DNA of 38,640 nt from the NCBI GenBank assembly GCA_024398755.1, contig JAKSIQ010000013.1, positions 1 to 38,640 of the forward strand. The letters are read 5' to 3'. Below, one piece after another: positions 8,520 through 16,677 of this stretch. The translations under genes and the position numbers were made by a program. This DNA is from Bacteroidaceae bacterium (lineage in GTDB: Bacteria; Bacteroidota; Bacteroidia; Bacteroidales; Bacteroidaceae). How positions within the stretch are numbered: position 1 is the stretch's first letter; the number at the start of each line of letters is the position of its first letter. The notes under the pieces were generated by a model. That model searched no databases. It had not been told where the DNA came from and was given only the letters and a program-made list of their open reading frames with translations.

Positions 8520-9977
8520 TCAGTATGTTGAATTTTCCTTGATAACGTTCAATCTCTCAATTTTCTCATCTTCGGGACCCGACATTGAACAGCCCTTCTC
8601 CTTGGCATACAGAATGTAGTCTATGATTTCCTGGGTTATACGTTCGCCCGGAGCCAGAATAGGAATGCCGGGAGGATAGCACATTACGAATTCCGTGCAT
8701 ATACGGCCGTTGGTCTCGCGTATGGGTATCATTTCCTCCTTCTGGGCATAGAATGCCTCCTGAGGTGTCATGACCACCATAGGGTTGATGTATTCGTGAT
8801 CGAACAGACCTGAACGCGAACGCTTGTATCGGCGGCGTATGTCGTAAAGGGCACTGACCAGACGTTCAACTTCGCGCATACGGTCTCCTATCGATATGTA
8901 TGCCAGCACATTGCCCAAATCGCCAAGTTCCAGCTGAATGTCATATTCGTCACGCAGCAGGTCATACACTTCAATGCCTGCCAGTCCGATGTCAAGGGTG
9001 AAGACCGTCAGTTTTGTAGTGTCGAAGTCATATATGCTGTCATCGTTTATAAGTTCCTTTCCGTATGCGTAATAGCCGCCTATCTTGTTGATTTCGGTAC
9101 GGGCATAGTCGGCAATGCGGCACACCTCGGCAAATTCCTCACGACCGCGCAGGGCCAGATTCCTGCGGCTCATGTCAAGACTGGCCAGCAACAGGTACGA
9201 TGCGCTGGTGGTCTGGGTAAGGTTGATTACCTGACGTATGTAACCGGGACTGACTGCCGGACCGGCCAGCAGTATTGAGCTCTGGGTCAGACTTCCACCT
9301 GACTTGTGCATGCTGACGCATGACATGTCGGCGCCTGCCTCCATGGCGGTCATGGGCATGTTGTCGCTGAAATAGAACTGCGTGCCGTGAGCTTCATCGA
9401 CCAGCACCATCATACCGTGCTCATGCGCAAGTTCCACTATTCTTTTCAGGTTCGAGCAGATGCCGTAATAGGTAGGGTTGTTGACAAGAATTGCAACAGC
9501 ATCGGAATTCTCTTCAATGGCCTTTTCAATTTGTGAAATCTTCATGCCCAGAGCAATACCAAGCCGTTTGTCCATATCGGGATTGACATAGACCGGAACT
9601 GCGCCGTTGACCACAAGAGCGTTTATGACACTGCGGTGCACGTTTCGCGGAAGTATTATTTTGTCTCCCTTCTTTGACGCCGTCAGCACCATTGTCTGTA
9701 CTGCGCTGGTGGTACCGCCTACCATAAGGAAGGCGCTCGATGCCCCGAACGCGTCGGCAGCCAGCTGCTCGGCTTCCTTGATTACCGAAACAGGATGACA
9801 AAGGTTGTCAAGCGGTTTCATGGAGTTCACATCCAACTCCAGACACTGTTTTCCTAACAGTTTGACAAGTTCCGGGTTACCCCTGCCGCGTTTGTGGCCT
9901 GGAACATCAAAAGGAATTACCCTCTTCCTTCTGAACTCTTCAAGTGCTTCGTAAATGGGAGCTCTGTCCTGATTCAT
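8520..9977 (-). CDS. speA: Arginine decarboxylase (Orn/Lys/Arg decarboxylase, aspartate aminotransferase fold)
   Basis: This PLP enzyme of 485 residues belongs to the short Bacillus SpeA-like branch and has an aminotransferase-type large domain. The N-terminus carries FDVPGHKRGRG (23-33). DEAH (194-197) provides the Asp for the PLP ring nitrogen, and SMHKSGGSLTQ (222-232) carries the Schiff-base Lys225. Family members decarboxylate arginine, lysine or ornithine. Arginine, giving agmatine, is favoured because an agmatinase-family gene lies in the same operon. It starts 31 bp after the carboxynorspermidine decarboxylase gene and ends 6 bp before the SpeE-like gene. The C-terminal domain near residues 400-480 contains the PPGIP segment usual in this branch. 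Confidence 0.88.
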   Translation of the reverse strand: MNQDRAPIYEALEEFRRKRVIPFDVPGHKRGRGNPELVKLLGKQCLELDVNSMKPLDNLCHPVSVIKEAEQLAADAFGASSAFLMVGGTTSAVQTMVLTASKKGDKIILPRNVHRSVINALVVNGAVPVYVNPDMDKRLGIALGMKISQIEKAIEENSDAVAILVNNPTYYGICSNLKRIVELAHEHGMMVLVDEAHGTQFYFSDNMPMTAMEAGADMSCVSMHKSGGSLTQSSILLAGPAVSPGYIRQVINLTQTTSASYLLLASLDMSRRNLALRGREEFAEVCRIADYARTEINKIGGYYAYGKELINDDSIYDFDTTKLTVFTLDIGLAGIEVYDLLRDEYDIQLELGDLGNVLAYISIGDRMREVERLVSALYDIRRRYKRSRSGLFDHEYINPMVVMTPQEAFYAQKEEMIPIRETNGRICTEFVMCYPPGIPILAPGERITQEIIDYILYAKEKGCSMSGPEDEKIERLNVIKENSTY

Positions 9978-10008
9978 TTGTGTTTGATATAGAACCGTTA
10001 TTGTTGCG

Positions 10009-11148
10009 TTATAGTCTTGATTTGAAATCGGCGTACGAGAACGATTTCCAGAGCTGTAAATCGTCGCCGCGTTTTATGTATATTGACGGCAGCGGAACGC
10101 CGTTGAACGTATTGTTCTTTACCATTGAATAAATGGACATGTCTTCAAAGACAAGAATCTGTCCTTCGTGTAGTTCATGGTCAAACGAATACTCGCCTAT
10201 TGTGTCGCCGGCAAGACAGGTGGGACCGCCGAAACGGTATGTGAATGGTTTTTCATGAGCTTCGGCGCTGTTTCCCAACGGGGGGCGGTAAGGCATTTCC
10301 AGAACGTCGGGCATGTGACAGGCCGCACTTGTGTCAAGAATGGCATTCCTCACTCCGTCAACCGGAGACTGGATTTCAAGCACAGACGTGTACAGATAAC
10401 CTCCGTTCAGGGCGACCGCCTCGCCCGGTTCAAGATATACAAGCAGGCCATATTCGGAACGCATGCGTCCTATGCAACGTTCCAGGCGTGCAATGTCATA
10501 ATCATGACGTGTAATATGATGACCGCCACCAAAGTTCACCCATTTCATGTTTGCCAGATATTTGCCGAACTTGCGGCAGAATTCGTCAAGAGTGACTTCG
10601 AGCGCATCGGAATCCTGTTCGCACAAAGTATGGAAATGAAGCCCGTCAAGCAACGGAAGGGCCCGGGCCGATGCCTCTTCAAACTGTGACAGAGTCACCC
10701 CCAGCCTGCTGCCCGGAGCACACGGATCATATATGGCATGGTCCTTCTGTGTCGATATTTCAGGGTTGATGCGCAGACCCACCTGCAGGCCTGCCTGTTT
10801 TGCCGCCGGTCCGAACTTTTCCAGCTGGGCTATTGAGTTGAATACAATGTGGTCGCATATTTCAAGAATCTGCGGAATATCCTGAGCACGGAACGCAGGA
10901 TTGTATATGTGGTTCTCGGCCCCCGGCATCTCTTCATGGCACAGTCTGGCCTCGAATATGCCGCTTGCAACGGCACCGGTCAGATATTTTGAAATCAGCG
11001 GATACAGAGCATAGCCGCTGAAAGCCTTCTGGGCCAGAAGAATGCGACAACCGGTGCGGTCCATGACACCACGCAGCACCCGCAGGTTGCGTTCAATGGC
11101 ATCGGCATCGATCACGTAACACGGAGTCTGAACAGCAGATTCTCTCAT
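10009..11148 (-). CDS. nspC: Carboxynorspermidine/carboxyspermidine decarboxylase
   Basis: This 379-residue PLP enzyme has the alanine-racemase/DapDC-type barrel fold and removes the carboxyl group from carboxy(nor)spermidine. The PLP lysine is K41 in LLAQKAF. The Gly-rich phosphate loop reads FGGGHHIT, and the C-terminal part has the GPTCLAGD motif with the Cys typical of the family. It is the first gene of the operon, transcribed from a promoter in the 11149-11230 gap. Together with the synthase at 5496 it makes a full aspartate-semialdehyde route to spermidine. Its substrate might instead be carboxyaminopropylagmatine if the pathway runs from agmatine. Confidence 0.92.
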   Translation of the reverse strand: MRESAVQTPCYVIDADAIERNLRVLRGVMDRTGCRILLAQKAFSGYALYPLISKYLTGAVASGIFEARLCHEEMPGAENHIYNPAFRAQDIPQILEICDHIVFNSIAQLEKFGPAAKQAGLQVGLRINPEISTQKDHAIYDPCAPGSRLGVTLSQFEEASARALPLLDGLHFHTLCEQDSDALEVTLDEFCRKFGKYLANMKWVNFGGGHHITRHDYDIARLERCIGRMRSEYGLLVYLEPGEAVALNGGYLYTSVLEIQSPVDGVRNAILDTSAACHMPDVLEMPYRPPLGNSAEAHEKPFTYRFGGPTCLAGDTIGEYSFDHELHEGQILVFEDMSIYSMVKNNTFNGVPLPSIYIKRGDDLQLWKSFSYADFKSRL

Positions 11149-11166
11149 CCTTTTTGTTTTACGGTG

Positions 11167-11197
11167 CGAAAGTAGTACTTTCCTACGTAAAAAAAGG
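11167..11197 (-). promoter_or_regulatory. Candidate promoter of the polyamine operon
   Basis: On the - strand the sequence TACTTTCG (11174-11167), followed by CACCG, resembles the Bacteroidetes -7 box TAnnTTTG with one mismatch. A T-run at the expected distance upstream replaces a clear -33 TTTG. It lies about 20 bases from the nspC start, which fits a short leader. Confidence 0.45.
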
Positions 11198-11234
11198 CTT
11201 CTGTTTCAGGAACTTTGCATTTTCAGGCATTACG

Positions 11235-11270
11235 ACAAAAAGAAGAGGGGCAACCGCACGGTCACCCCTC
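11235..11270 (-). terminator. Intrinsic terminator of the GH10 xylanase gene
   Basis: Read on the - strand, AGGGGTGACC pairs with GGTTGCCCCT around a four-base GTGC loop (11269-11246), including two G-T pairs, and is followed by a T-rich run (11245-11236). It lies about 25 bases after the xylanase stop, in the right orientation to separate that gene from the polyamine operon. Confidence 0.75.
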
Positions 11271-11295
11271 CTGTCTTAAGTATTGGAATTATCGT

Positions 11296-12693
11296 TTACT
11301 TGTTCTTCTTCCAGTCACGTACTGTGTAGTAAACCGGCTTGCGCTGGTTGTCCTTGTCGTACAGCAGCGGGAAGTTGTTTGCACCCAGCCATGAATCGCG
11401 GTCGCATACATTCCAGAATGTTACGCAAGAAATGTTCTTCTTGTACTTGCGCAGAACGCTGAACAGCTCTGCATACTTGTCCATCTGCATCTGGGCGATT
11501 GAGTCTGACAGTACCTGACCTTCGCCACGGCTGAATGACAGGCCACCACCTGCCTCGTGGTTGATACGTACGTCAAGTTCAGTAATCTGGATGTTGTCAA
11601 CCAGTTCAAGATACATGTTGATGGCAGTCTCGAAGTCTTCCATGTTCGGGTTGTCATAGATGTTGTAGTGACCCTGCATGCCGATACCGGTAATAGGAGC
11701 ACCTTCTGCCTGAAGTTTCTTGACCATGTTGTAGATGTAGGTTCTCTTGGCAGGAGTCCATGCGCTGTAGTCATTGTAGAACAGGTCAGCTTCCGGATCA
11801 GCCTCGTGAGCGAACTGGAAGGCCTTCAGAATGAATTCATCACCGCAGAGCTGGAAAGCCTGTGACTGACGGAATGACTTCTCGTATTCGCAGTCAGGTT
11901 CGTTGGCATCGCTCATGGCTTCGTTTACAACATCCCAGCAATATACAACGTCCTTGTAACGGTTGATTACAAAGTTGATGTGAGCCTGAAGTGAGTCGTA
12001 GAAGTCTTCCTTGGTTGCCTTGGCATACTTTGGAACCTTTACAGTCTGAGGAGCCTGAGCCTGAGCCTGCTGTCCCTGTGGACGAGGACCACCGAAGCCT
12101 GGGAATCCGCCCTGAGGCATCTGGCCACCGCCAAAGCCCGGGAATCCACCCTGAGGAGCGCCCTGAGGAGCGCCCTGAGGAGCGCCCTGAGGCATAGGAG
12201 GCATCTGACCGCCACCAAAACCACCAAAACCGCCGAAGCCGCCGAAGCCGCCGAAGCCGCCGAAGCCACCACGTGCAGGCTGCTCTACCCAAACGGTATC
12301 ACCGTTCTCGTCGCGCTCTACAACCTGATTGCCGTTCTCGTCATACTTGTTGAACATCCAAGTTGCAAACTGGCTGTGCCATACAAGGCAGTGACCGCGC
12401 ATCTTGATTCCGTTGGCACGGCAGAAATCTGCAATTGCATCGGCCTCGGTAAGATTCCATACACCCGGCTGCGGATGAATTTCACCCGGTTTCATGCAGT
12501 TTTCAGCTGTTATGCTGTTGTACTCCTTGAGCACGATTGATGACTGGAGTGAATCACTGAGGTTGCGTCCGGTAACAGCAACGCCAATCTTGAAGTAATT
12601 CTTGTAGGCATCCTTCAGACCTGGATCCTTCGGGCCACATGCGCTAATTGCAACTGCTGCTGCAACAAGGGCGACGATTGTAAGTTTTTTCAT
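11296..12693 (-). CDS. GH10 endo-beta-1,4-xylanase lipoprotein with low-complexity insert
   Basis: This 465-residue GH10 enzyme cleaves the xylan backbone with retention. A lipobox ISAC with Cys19 predicts a membrane-anchored, probably surface lipoprotein. GH10 motifs run in order: HCLVWHSQ (101-108), DVVNEAM (254-260) with acid/base Glu258, and ITELDV (370-375) with nucleophile Glu372. The catalytic fold is interrupted between about 142 and 218 by a repeat segment. It begins with GGF triplets, continues with PQGA tetrapeptides and ends with Gln/Ala/Pro-rich sequence. The gene is monocistronic, with its own promoter upstream and an intrinsic terminator downstream. The insert lies after the strand carrying the WHSQ motif, where GH10 loops vary, so activity is probably kept. 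Confidence 0.93.
   Translation of the reverse strand: MKKLTIVALVAAAVAISACGPKDPGLKDAYKNYFKIGVAVTGRNLSDSLQSSIVLKEYNSITAENCMKPGEIHPQPGVWNLTEADAIADFCRANGIKMRGHCLVWHSQFATWMFNKYDENGNQVVERDENGDTVWVEQPARGGFGGFGGFGGFGGFGGFGGGQMPPMPQGAPQGAPQGAPQGGFPGFGGGQMPQGGFPGFGGPRPQGQQAQAQAPQTVKVPKYAKATKEDFYDSLQAHINFVINRYKDVVYCWDVVNEAMSDANEPDCEYEKSFRQSQAFQLCGDEFILKAFQFAHEADPEADLFYNDYSAWTPAKRTYIYNMVKKLQAEGAPITGIGMQGHYNIYDNPNMEDFETAINMYLELVDNIQITELDVRINHEAGGGLSFSRGEGQVLSDSIAQMQMDKYAELFSVLRKYKKNISCVTFWNVCDRDSWLGANNFPLLYDKDNQRKPVYYTVRDWKKNK
12042..12272 (-). repeat. In-frame 9-bp and 12-bp tandem repeats inside the xylanase gene
   Basis: On the + strand CTGAGGAGCGCC is repeated three times without mismatch at 12151-12186, encoding PQGA units. 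A 9-bp unit of the form GCCGCCGAA, with CCACCAAAA variants, is repeated about six times between 12212 and 12266 and encodes GGF units. All units are multiples of three, so slippage would change protein length without a frameshift. Confidence 0.9.
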
Positions 12694-12749
12694 TGTTTGT
12701 AAAATGATGTTATGATATGATTAGTAATTGCACTTTGAAATTTGCGCGC

Positions 12750-12785
12750 CAAAAATAAGCATTTGTTTCAATATCTTCCGAAAAA
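12750..12785 (-). promoter_or_regulatory. Promoter of the GH10 xylanase gene
   Basis: TATTTTTG on the - strand (12757-12750) matches the Bacteroidetes -7 consensus TAnnTTTG exactly. A T-rich stretch at 12781-12785 stands in for the -33 box, with a slightly long 23-base spacing. The predicted leader is about 50 bases. Confidence 0.55.
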
Positions 12786-12811
12786 GTCTGAAAATAATGC
12801 AGATAACGTGT

Positions 12812-13174
12812 TTATTGGGCCTGATCGCCGTACATTTCGTGCAGGACAGAGATGGTTCTGTCATACTCGCATGTCAAGGCCTGGAAGAGGTTCATATCGG
12901 CTGTTTCCTGACGGGGACGCAACTGTTCAGTCAGATTGACTGCAGCATTGTACAAAGCGGTCAGACCAAGATTTCCTGACACGCCTTTAAGGGTATGGAC
13001 TGAACGGAACGAGTTCTCTATATCATCCTTGTTCACAGCATCACGCAACAGCTGCATGGAAGGGTCTTCGGGAAATTTCTGCAGGAAACGCAACAGGAGT
13101 TTTTCGTTTATCAGTCTCTTGCAGGCACCTTCGTAATCGCCTTCAAGTTTGTCATAACATTCTTTCAGTGTCAT
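12812..13174 (-). CDS. Stand-alone Hpt phosphotransfer protein
   Basis: The 120-residue protein is a histidine phosphotransfer domain, a four-helix bundle that carries phosphate between receiver domains. The phosphoacceptor is His60 in the motif VHTLKGVSGNLG. It starts 5 bp after the stop of the double histidine kinase gene and is surely cotranscribed with it. Hpt proteins need a receiver partner. The nearest is the single-domain response regulator at 16678, on the other strand about 3.5 kb away. Neither the kinase nor this protein carries a receiver itself. Confidence 0.93.
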   Translation of the reverse strand: MTLKECYDKLEGDYEGACKRLINEKLLLRFLQKFPEDPSMQLLRDAVNKDDIENSFRSVHTLKGVSGNLGLTALYNAAVNLTEQLRPRQETADMNLFQALTCEYDRTISVLHEMYGDQAQ

Positions 13175-13179
13175 TTTTA

Positions 13180-15597
13180 TTACTTTGTTTCAGTTACCTT
13201 ATTCGCTTCAGCCATAGCCTCTTCATCGGATATGCGCGGCAGAGATACCGTAAAGCATGAGCCTTGGCCATACGTACTCTCAACAAGAAGCTGTCCGTCC
13301 ATCATTTCAGTCAGACGCTTGCAGAGAGGAAGTCCTATACCGGCACCGCTCGATGTGCTGTCCGCCTTGAAGAACTTCTTGAAAATGTTCTCTATATTTT
13401 CGGGAGTCATTCCCATTCCCGTATCACGGACGTATATGTTCACACGGTCATCGGTCACATTCCATCCGAATGTTATGCCGCCCTTTTCCGTGAATTTGCA
13501 TGCGTTGTTAATAAGATTTGAAATAATCTGACGCATACCGGTACGGCTTATCTTGGCCTTCGCATCGCCACCCTTCTCAAAATCGAATGACAGTCTTGAA
13601 GGTACGATGACCGAGTTTGTCTTGTAGAGTTCCTCCATGACGTCCTGAATTGGAAGCACGTTCAGACTGCTACGCAGCAGCTTGTCCTGTTCCTTGGCGG
13701 AAAGCAGAGCGCCGTCCAGAAGACTGAGCAGATGCTCGTTGCTCTTGCTGATGACCTCAGCGTAGTTGGCACGCTCCTTCTCGTCAATTTCAAAGTACAG
13801 GTCGGCAAGCAGACTTGAGAATCCGACAATGGCATTCAGCGGATTTCTGATTTCATGTCCCATGCTGGCTATGAACGACTGCTTGGCTATAGATTCCTCT
13901 TCCTTGGCATATACGGCCCGCATTGCCTCCATTCTGGCATGAGCCTCGTCAATCGAGAAGAACATGCCCATGGGCACGAACACGCCGTCATCGTCCTTGA
14001 CCTTCGTGGCCATGCATGAAAATGACATGATCTTGAACGTACGGAAATTGGGAAGTGATATGAAGTCCGACACTATGTTGCCGGGATTGACGTCCTTGAG
14101 CTTGCGCATGACTTCCTTATCGGCCTCATCCATGGAATCCATATACACGTCAAGGCCTATGTGGTTCGATGAGAACGAGAACCATTCTGCCGTCTTCTTG
14201 GTTATGTGCAGGCAATCGTCCCTGAACTTGAACAGATGACCGCCCGAAACCTCAAGTGTTCTTGTAATGGCCTCGTTATCAATCATATTGAGGCTCTTTG
14301 TCAATTTTACCTTTCTGTAGAACTTGACACTCAGAATCAGGCATAGGAGCGACAGGAGGAACACGCAATATCCTATGAACGGCAATGGTATGATCAGCGG
14401 TGCGACATTTCTGAATTTGACAAAAAATGTGGAGCCGCGCTTTGATGTCTTGCACCTGATTTCAGCCTTTTCGTGTTCAAGATAGCCTTTGGCAATTGTC
14501 AGGCCCTGTCCGGTACCTGTCGAGAAAGGATCGGCCTTATAGAAAGCCTTGTAAATGAACGGAAGGTCACTGTCGTCAATGCCGGGCCCTCTGTCCTTTA
14601 TGTACAGTTCTATGGAACCGTCTTCACAGGCAATCCATCCGTATGCCAGCAGTTTGCCCGACGACGCATGCTGTATGACGTTGTCAATAAGTATCTGGAA
14701 CACCTTTCTGAGTATCTTCTCATCGGCGTTTATTCTGCATTCCATTGGTGACAGTTCCTCTTCGGCAACTATGCCGGCCTCGTCAAGAGCAGCCTTGTTG
14801 GCCTCGACAAGCGACCGCATGAAATCGGGCACGCTGACAGGCTTGTCAACAACCAGAATGTTTTCGCTGCCAAGATGCGATATGGTGAGCACGTTTTCAA
14901 GAATCTTGGTAAGCGACTTCGCATTCGATTCAATGGTGCTCTTGTAGTCAACCATTTCTTCGGGCGTGATTTCCATATCAGGATCGGCCAGTATTTCCGA
15001 GAATCCCACAATTGCGTTCAACGGAGTACGTACGGAATGGTTCATTTCACGTATGAAGTCATCGCGTTCTTCTGCATTCAGTGTGCGGCGGTGCATCTCG
15101 ATAGCATCTCTTTCGCGCTGTTTTATGTTGTCAATTGGAATGAAGATGCCCCTGCTGCGAATCTTGTTCTTCTTGTAGCGTGACATGGTAAGTCGTATTT
15201 CATACCAGTGTTTTTCATCGCCGGTAAGAGCTATTCGGACCTGCATGGAAAAGGTTTCGGTAGTACCTGTGGAACGGAGCGAGTCAATTGAAGACGATAT
15301 GAATTCGTTTATGTCATCACGGTTTTCCAAGCGCTCCTCTATTCTTTCGGCCTCGTCAAACCGCACGCCCGAGATACGTATCCTGTTGTTTTCCAGCATA
15401 AAGAAATATGCTCCAGTCAGATTCAGAAGTCCGCAAAGAACCTTTGGAGACGCAATCTCATATATGTCTCCTTCTTTCCTTATTGCCCTGTTATATCTGA
15501 TGTTTATTATCATGCCGACGACAGCAAGCTCAATGGCGACCAGCATGATTGCGGCCGATACGAATATCAGCAGATACCAGAATGAATTGTCTTCCAT
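13180..15597 (-). CDS. Membrane protein with two tandem histidine kinase modules
   Basis: The 805-residue protein is built as two similar halves. Half 1 has a membrane helix (about 8-33), a PAS-like sensor region (50-155), HisKA with His187 in NHSVRTPLN, and HATPase boxes: Asn306, DRGPGID (335-341) and GTGQGL (361-366). Half 2 repeats the plan: helix (about 400-426), PAS-like region (445-550), HisKA with His581 in GHEIRNPLN, and HATPase boxes Asn698, DTGMGM (725-730) and GAGIGL (751-756). All key residues are present in both halves, so both may be active. No receiver domain is attached. The gene is followed by an Hpt gene after 5 bp and is divergent from a GT2 gene of the polysaccharide locus. 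A fusion of two duplicated kinases is the likely origin. Confidence 0.92.
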   Translation of the reverse strand: MEDNSFWYLLIFVSAAIMLVAIELAVVGMIINIRYNRAIRKEGDIYEIASPKVLCGLLNLTGAYFFMLENNRIRISGVRFDEAERIEERLENRDDINEFISSSIDSLRSTGTTETFSMQVRIALTGDEKHWYEIRLTMSRYKKNKIRSRGIFIPIDNIKQRERDAIEMHRRTLNAEERDDFIREMNHSVRTPLNAIVGFSEILADPDMEITPEEMVDYKSTIESNAKSLTKILENVLTISHLGSENILVVDKPVSVPDFMRSLVEANKAALDEAGIVAEEELSPMECRINADEKILRKVFQILIDNVIQHASSGKLLAYGWIACEDGSIELYIKDRGPGIDDSDLPFIYKAFYKADPFSTGTGQGLTIAKGYLEHEKAEIRCKTSKRGSTFFVKFRNVAPLIIPLPFIGYCVFLLSLLCLILSVKFYRKVKLTKSLNMIDNEAITRTLEVSGGHLFKFRDDCLHITKKTAEWFSFSSNHIGLDVYMDSMDEADKEVMRKLKDVNPGNIVSDFISLPNFRTFKIMSFSCMATKVKDDDGVFVPMGMFFSIDEAHARMEAMRAVYAKEEESIAKQSFIASMGHEIRNPLNAIVGFSSLLADLYFEIDEKERANYAEVISKSNEHLLSLLDGALLSAKEQDKLLRSSLNVLPIQDVMEELYKTNSVIVPSRLSFDFEKGGDAKAKISRTGMRQIISNLINNACKFTEKGGITFGWNVTDDRVNIYVRDTGMGMTPENIENIFKKFFKADSTSSGAGIGLPLCKRLTEMMDGQLLVESTYGQGSCFTVSLPRISDEEAMAEANKVTETK

Positions 15598-15619
15598 TTG
15601 AAAAATACAATTTCCAGCA

Positions 15620-15627
15620 CAAATATA
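15620..15627 (-). promoter_or_regulatory. -7 box of the double-kinase/Hpt operon
   Basis: TATATTTG on the - strand (15627-15620) matches TAnnTTTG exactly and lies 22 bases before the kinase start codon. A TTTG at -33 is not evident. The element lies back to back with the promoter of the GT2 gene. Confidence 0.5.
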
Positions 15628-15644
15628 GAAAAAAGATTACCCGG

Positions 15645-15675
15645 TTCGCATTATCAGCGGAATTATATAACTTTG
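15645..15675 (+). promoter_or_regulatory. Promoter of the GT2 gene at 15707
   Basis: TTCG (15645-15648) and TAACTTTG (15668-15675) are separated by 19 bases, a close match to the Bacteroidetes TTTG-N19-21-TAnnTTTG promoter. The start codon is 31 bases downstream of the -7 box. Confidence 0.75.
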
Positions 15676-15706
15676 TTGAAAAGAAAAGCGTCATAATACT
15701 GGAAAC

Positions 15707-16561
15707 ATGAAGTGGTACAGCAAATATCTTGACATTTACGGCAAGGCGATTGACGAGATCAGTCCCGGAATCCTTTCTGAAATAAACGGAAAGATGTCAC
15801 GCATGCAGAGCGAAACGCCGCTTATAACGGTAGCGGTCATAGCGCACAACGAGGAAAAGCGCCTGGCAGCATGCCTGTGGTCGCTGGCTGACCAGAAATG
15901 TGATTATCCCATCGAAATAATCGGGGTTGACAACAATTCGTCGGACAGGACAAGCCTGGCATATTCCGAATGCGGTGTGAAGCCCCTTGTCGAAACAAGA
16001 CAGAGCCCTGGCTGGGCACGTCTGAAAGGGTTGGAGAACGCACGCGGAAAATACACTCTTACAATCGATTCCGACACCATGTATCCCGAACTGTACGTAC
16101 AGACCATGGCCGAACGGCTCATGAAGGAAGGGGTTGTTGCAGCAGGCGGTTTCTGGAGTTATTATCCTGACAGCGAACATTCACGCTTCAGTCTGTTCCT
16201 TTATGAAACGTTCCGGGACATATACTTGTGGCTGCTTCATTTCAAAAGGCCGGAGCTGGTGGTACGCGGCATGGTTTTCGGTCATGTTACCGATCCGGCG
16301 CGCAAGGTTGGAATCAGAACTGACATCATACGCGGCGAAGATGGCAGCCTGGCGCTCGGGCTCAAAGAATTCGGCAGGATTGAGTTCGTTTACAGCCATA
16401 AGGCCAGACCGGTTACAGGCTATGGCACCATGGGGCAGGACGGCAGCATCATGAAACGGTTCATACGAGTGGCATGGATGCGTTTGAAAGGCATTTCGGA
16501 CATATTCACAAAAAAAGAGAAATACGAAGACGACCAGGACAATCTGGTAAAACCGGAATGA
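15707..16561 (+). CDS. Glycosyltransferase family 2
   Basis: This 284-residue soluble-looking enzyme has a GT-A fold. An acidic nucleotide-sugar loop VDNNSSD lies at 74-80 and the metal-binding DSD at 121-123, within a family 2 layout starting at about residue 39. There is no clear membrane helix, but the C-terminal third is basic and may lie on the membrane. It has its own promoter and stands between the kinase genes and the exopolysaccharide operon, so it may act outside the main repeat-unit assembly. The first 35 residues precede the catalytic fold and have no assigned role. Donor and acceptor cannot be told from the sequence. Confidence 0.88.
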   Translation: MKWYSKYLDIYGKAIDEISPGILSEINGKMSRMQSETPLITVAVIAHNEEKRLAACLWSLADQKCDYPIEIIGVDNNSSDRTSLAYSECGVKPLVETRQSPGWARLKGLENARGKYTLTIDSDTMYPELYVQTMAERLMKEGVVAAGGFWSYYPDSEHSRFSLFLYETFRDIYLWLLHFKRPELVVRGMVFGHVTDPARKVGIRTDIIRGEDGSLALGLKEFGRIEFVYSHKARPVTGYGTMGQDGSIMKRFIRVAWMRLKGISDIFTKKEKYEDDQDNLVKPE

Positions 16562-16642
16562 GCGGGCTCTCCAATTACAACAATTTATCAACAGCCACCT
16601 CTTTATTGGCACGCAAGGCCCACGTTTATAATAAATAATTAG

Positions 16643-16650
16643 TAACTTTG
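16643..16650 (+). promoter_or_regulatory. -7 box of the long exopolysaccharide operon
   Basis: TAACTTTG (16643-16650), followed by CATCAC, matches TAnnTTTG exactly and lies 28 bases before the response regulator start. The upstream region is AT-rich without a clean -33 TTTG. It is the last obvious promoter before the operon that runs to 30176. Confidence 0.65.
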
Positions 16651-16677
16651 CATCACTATACTAAAAACAATTGAGAC

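Noticed and set aside
12151-12266. Short regular repeats that could suggest a CRISPR array
   Set aside because: The units are 9 and 12 bp, have no spacers, and are in frame within the xylanase gene.
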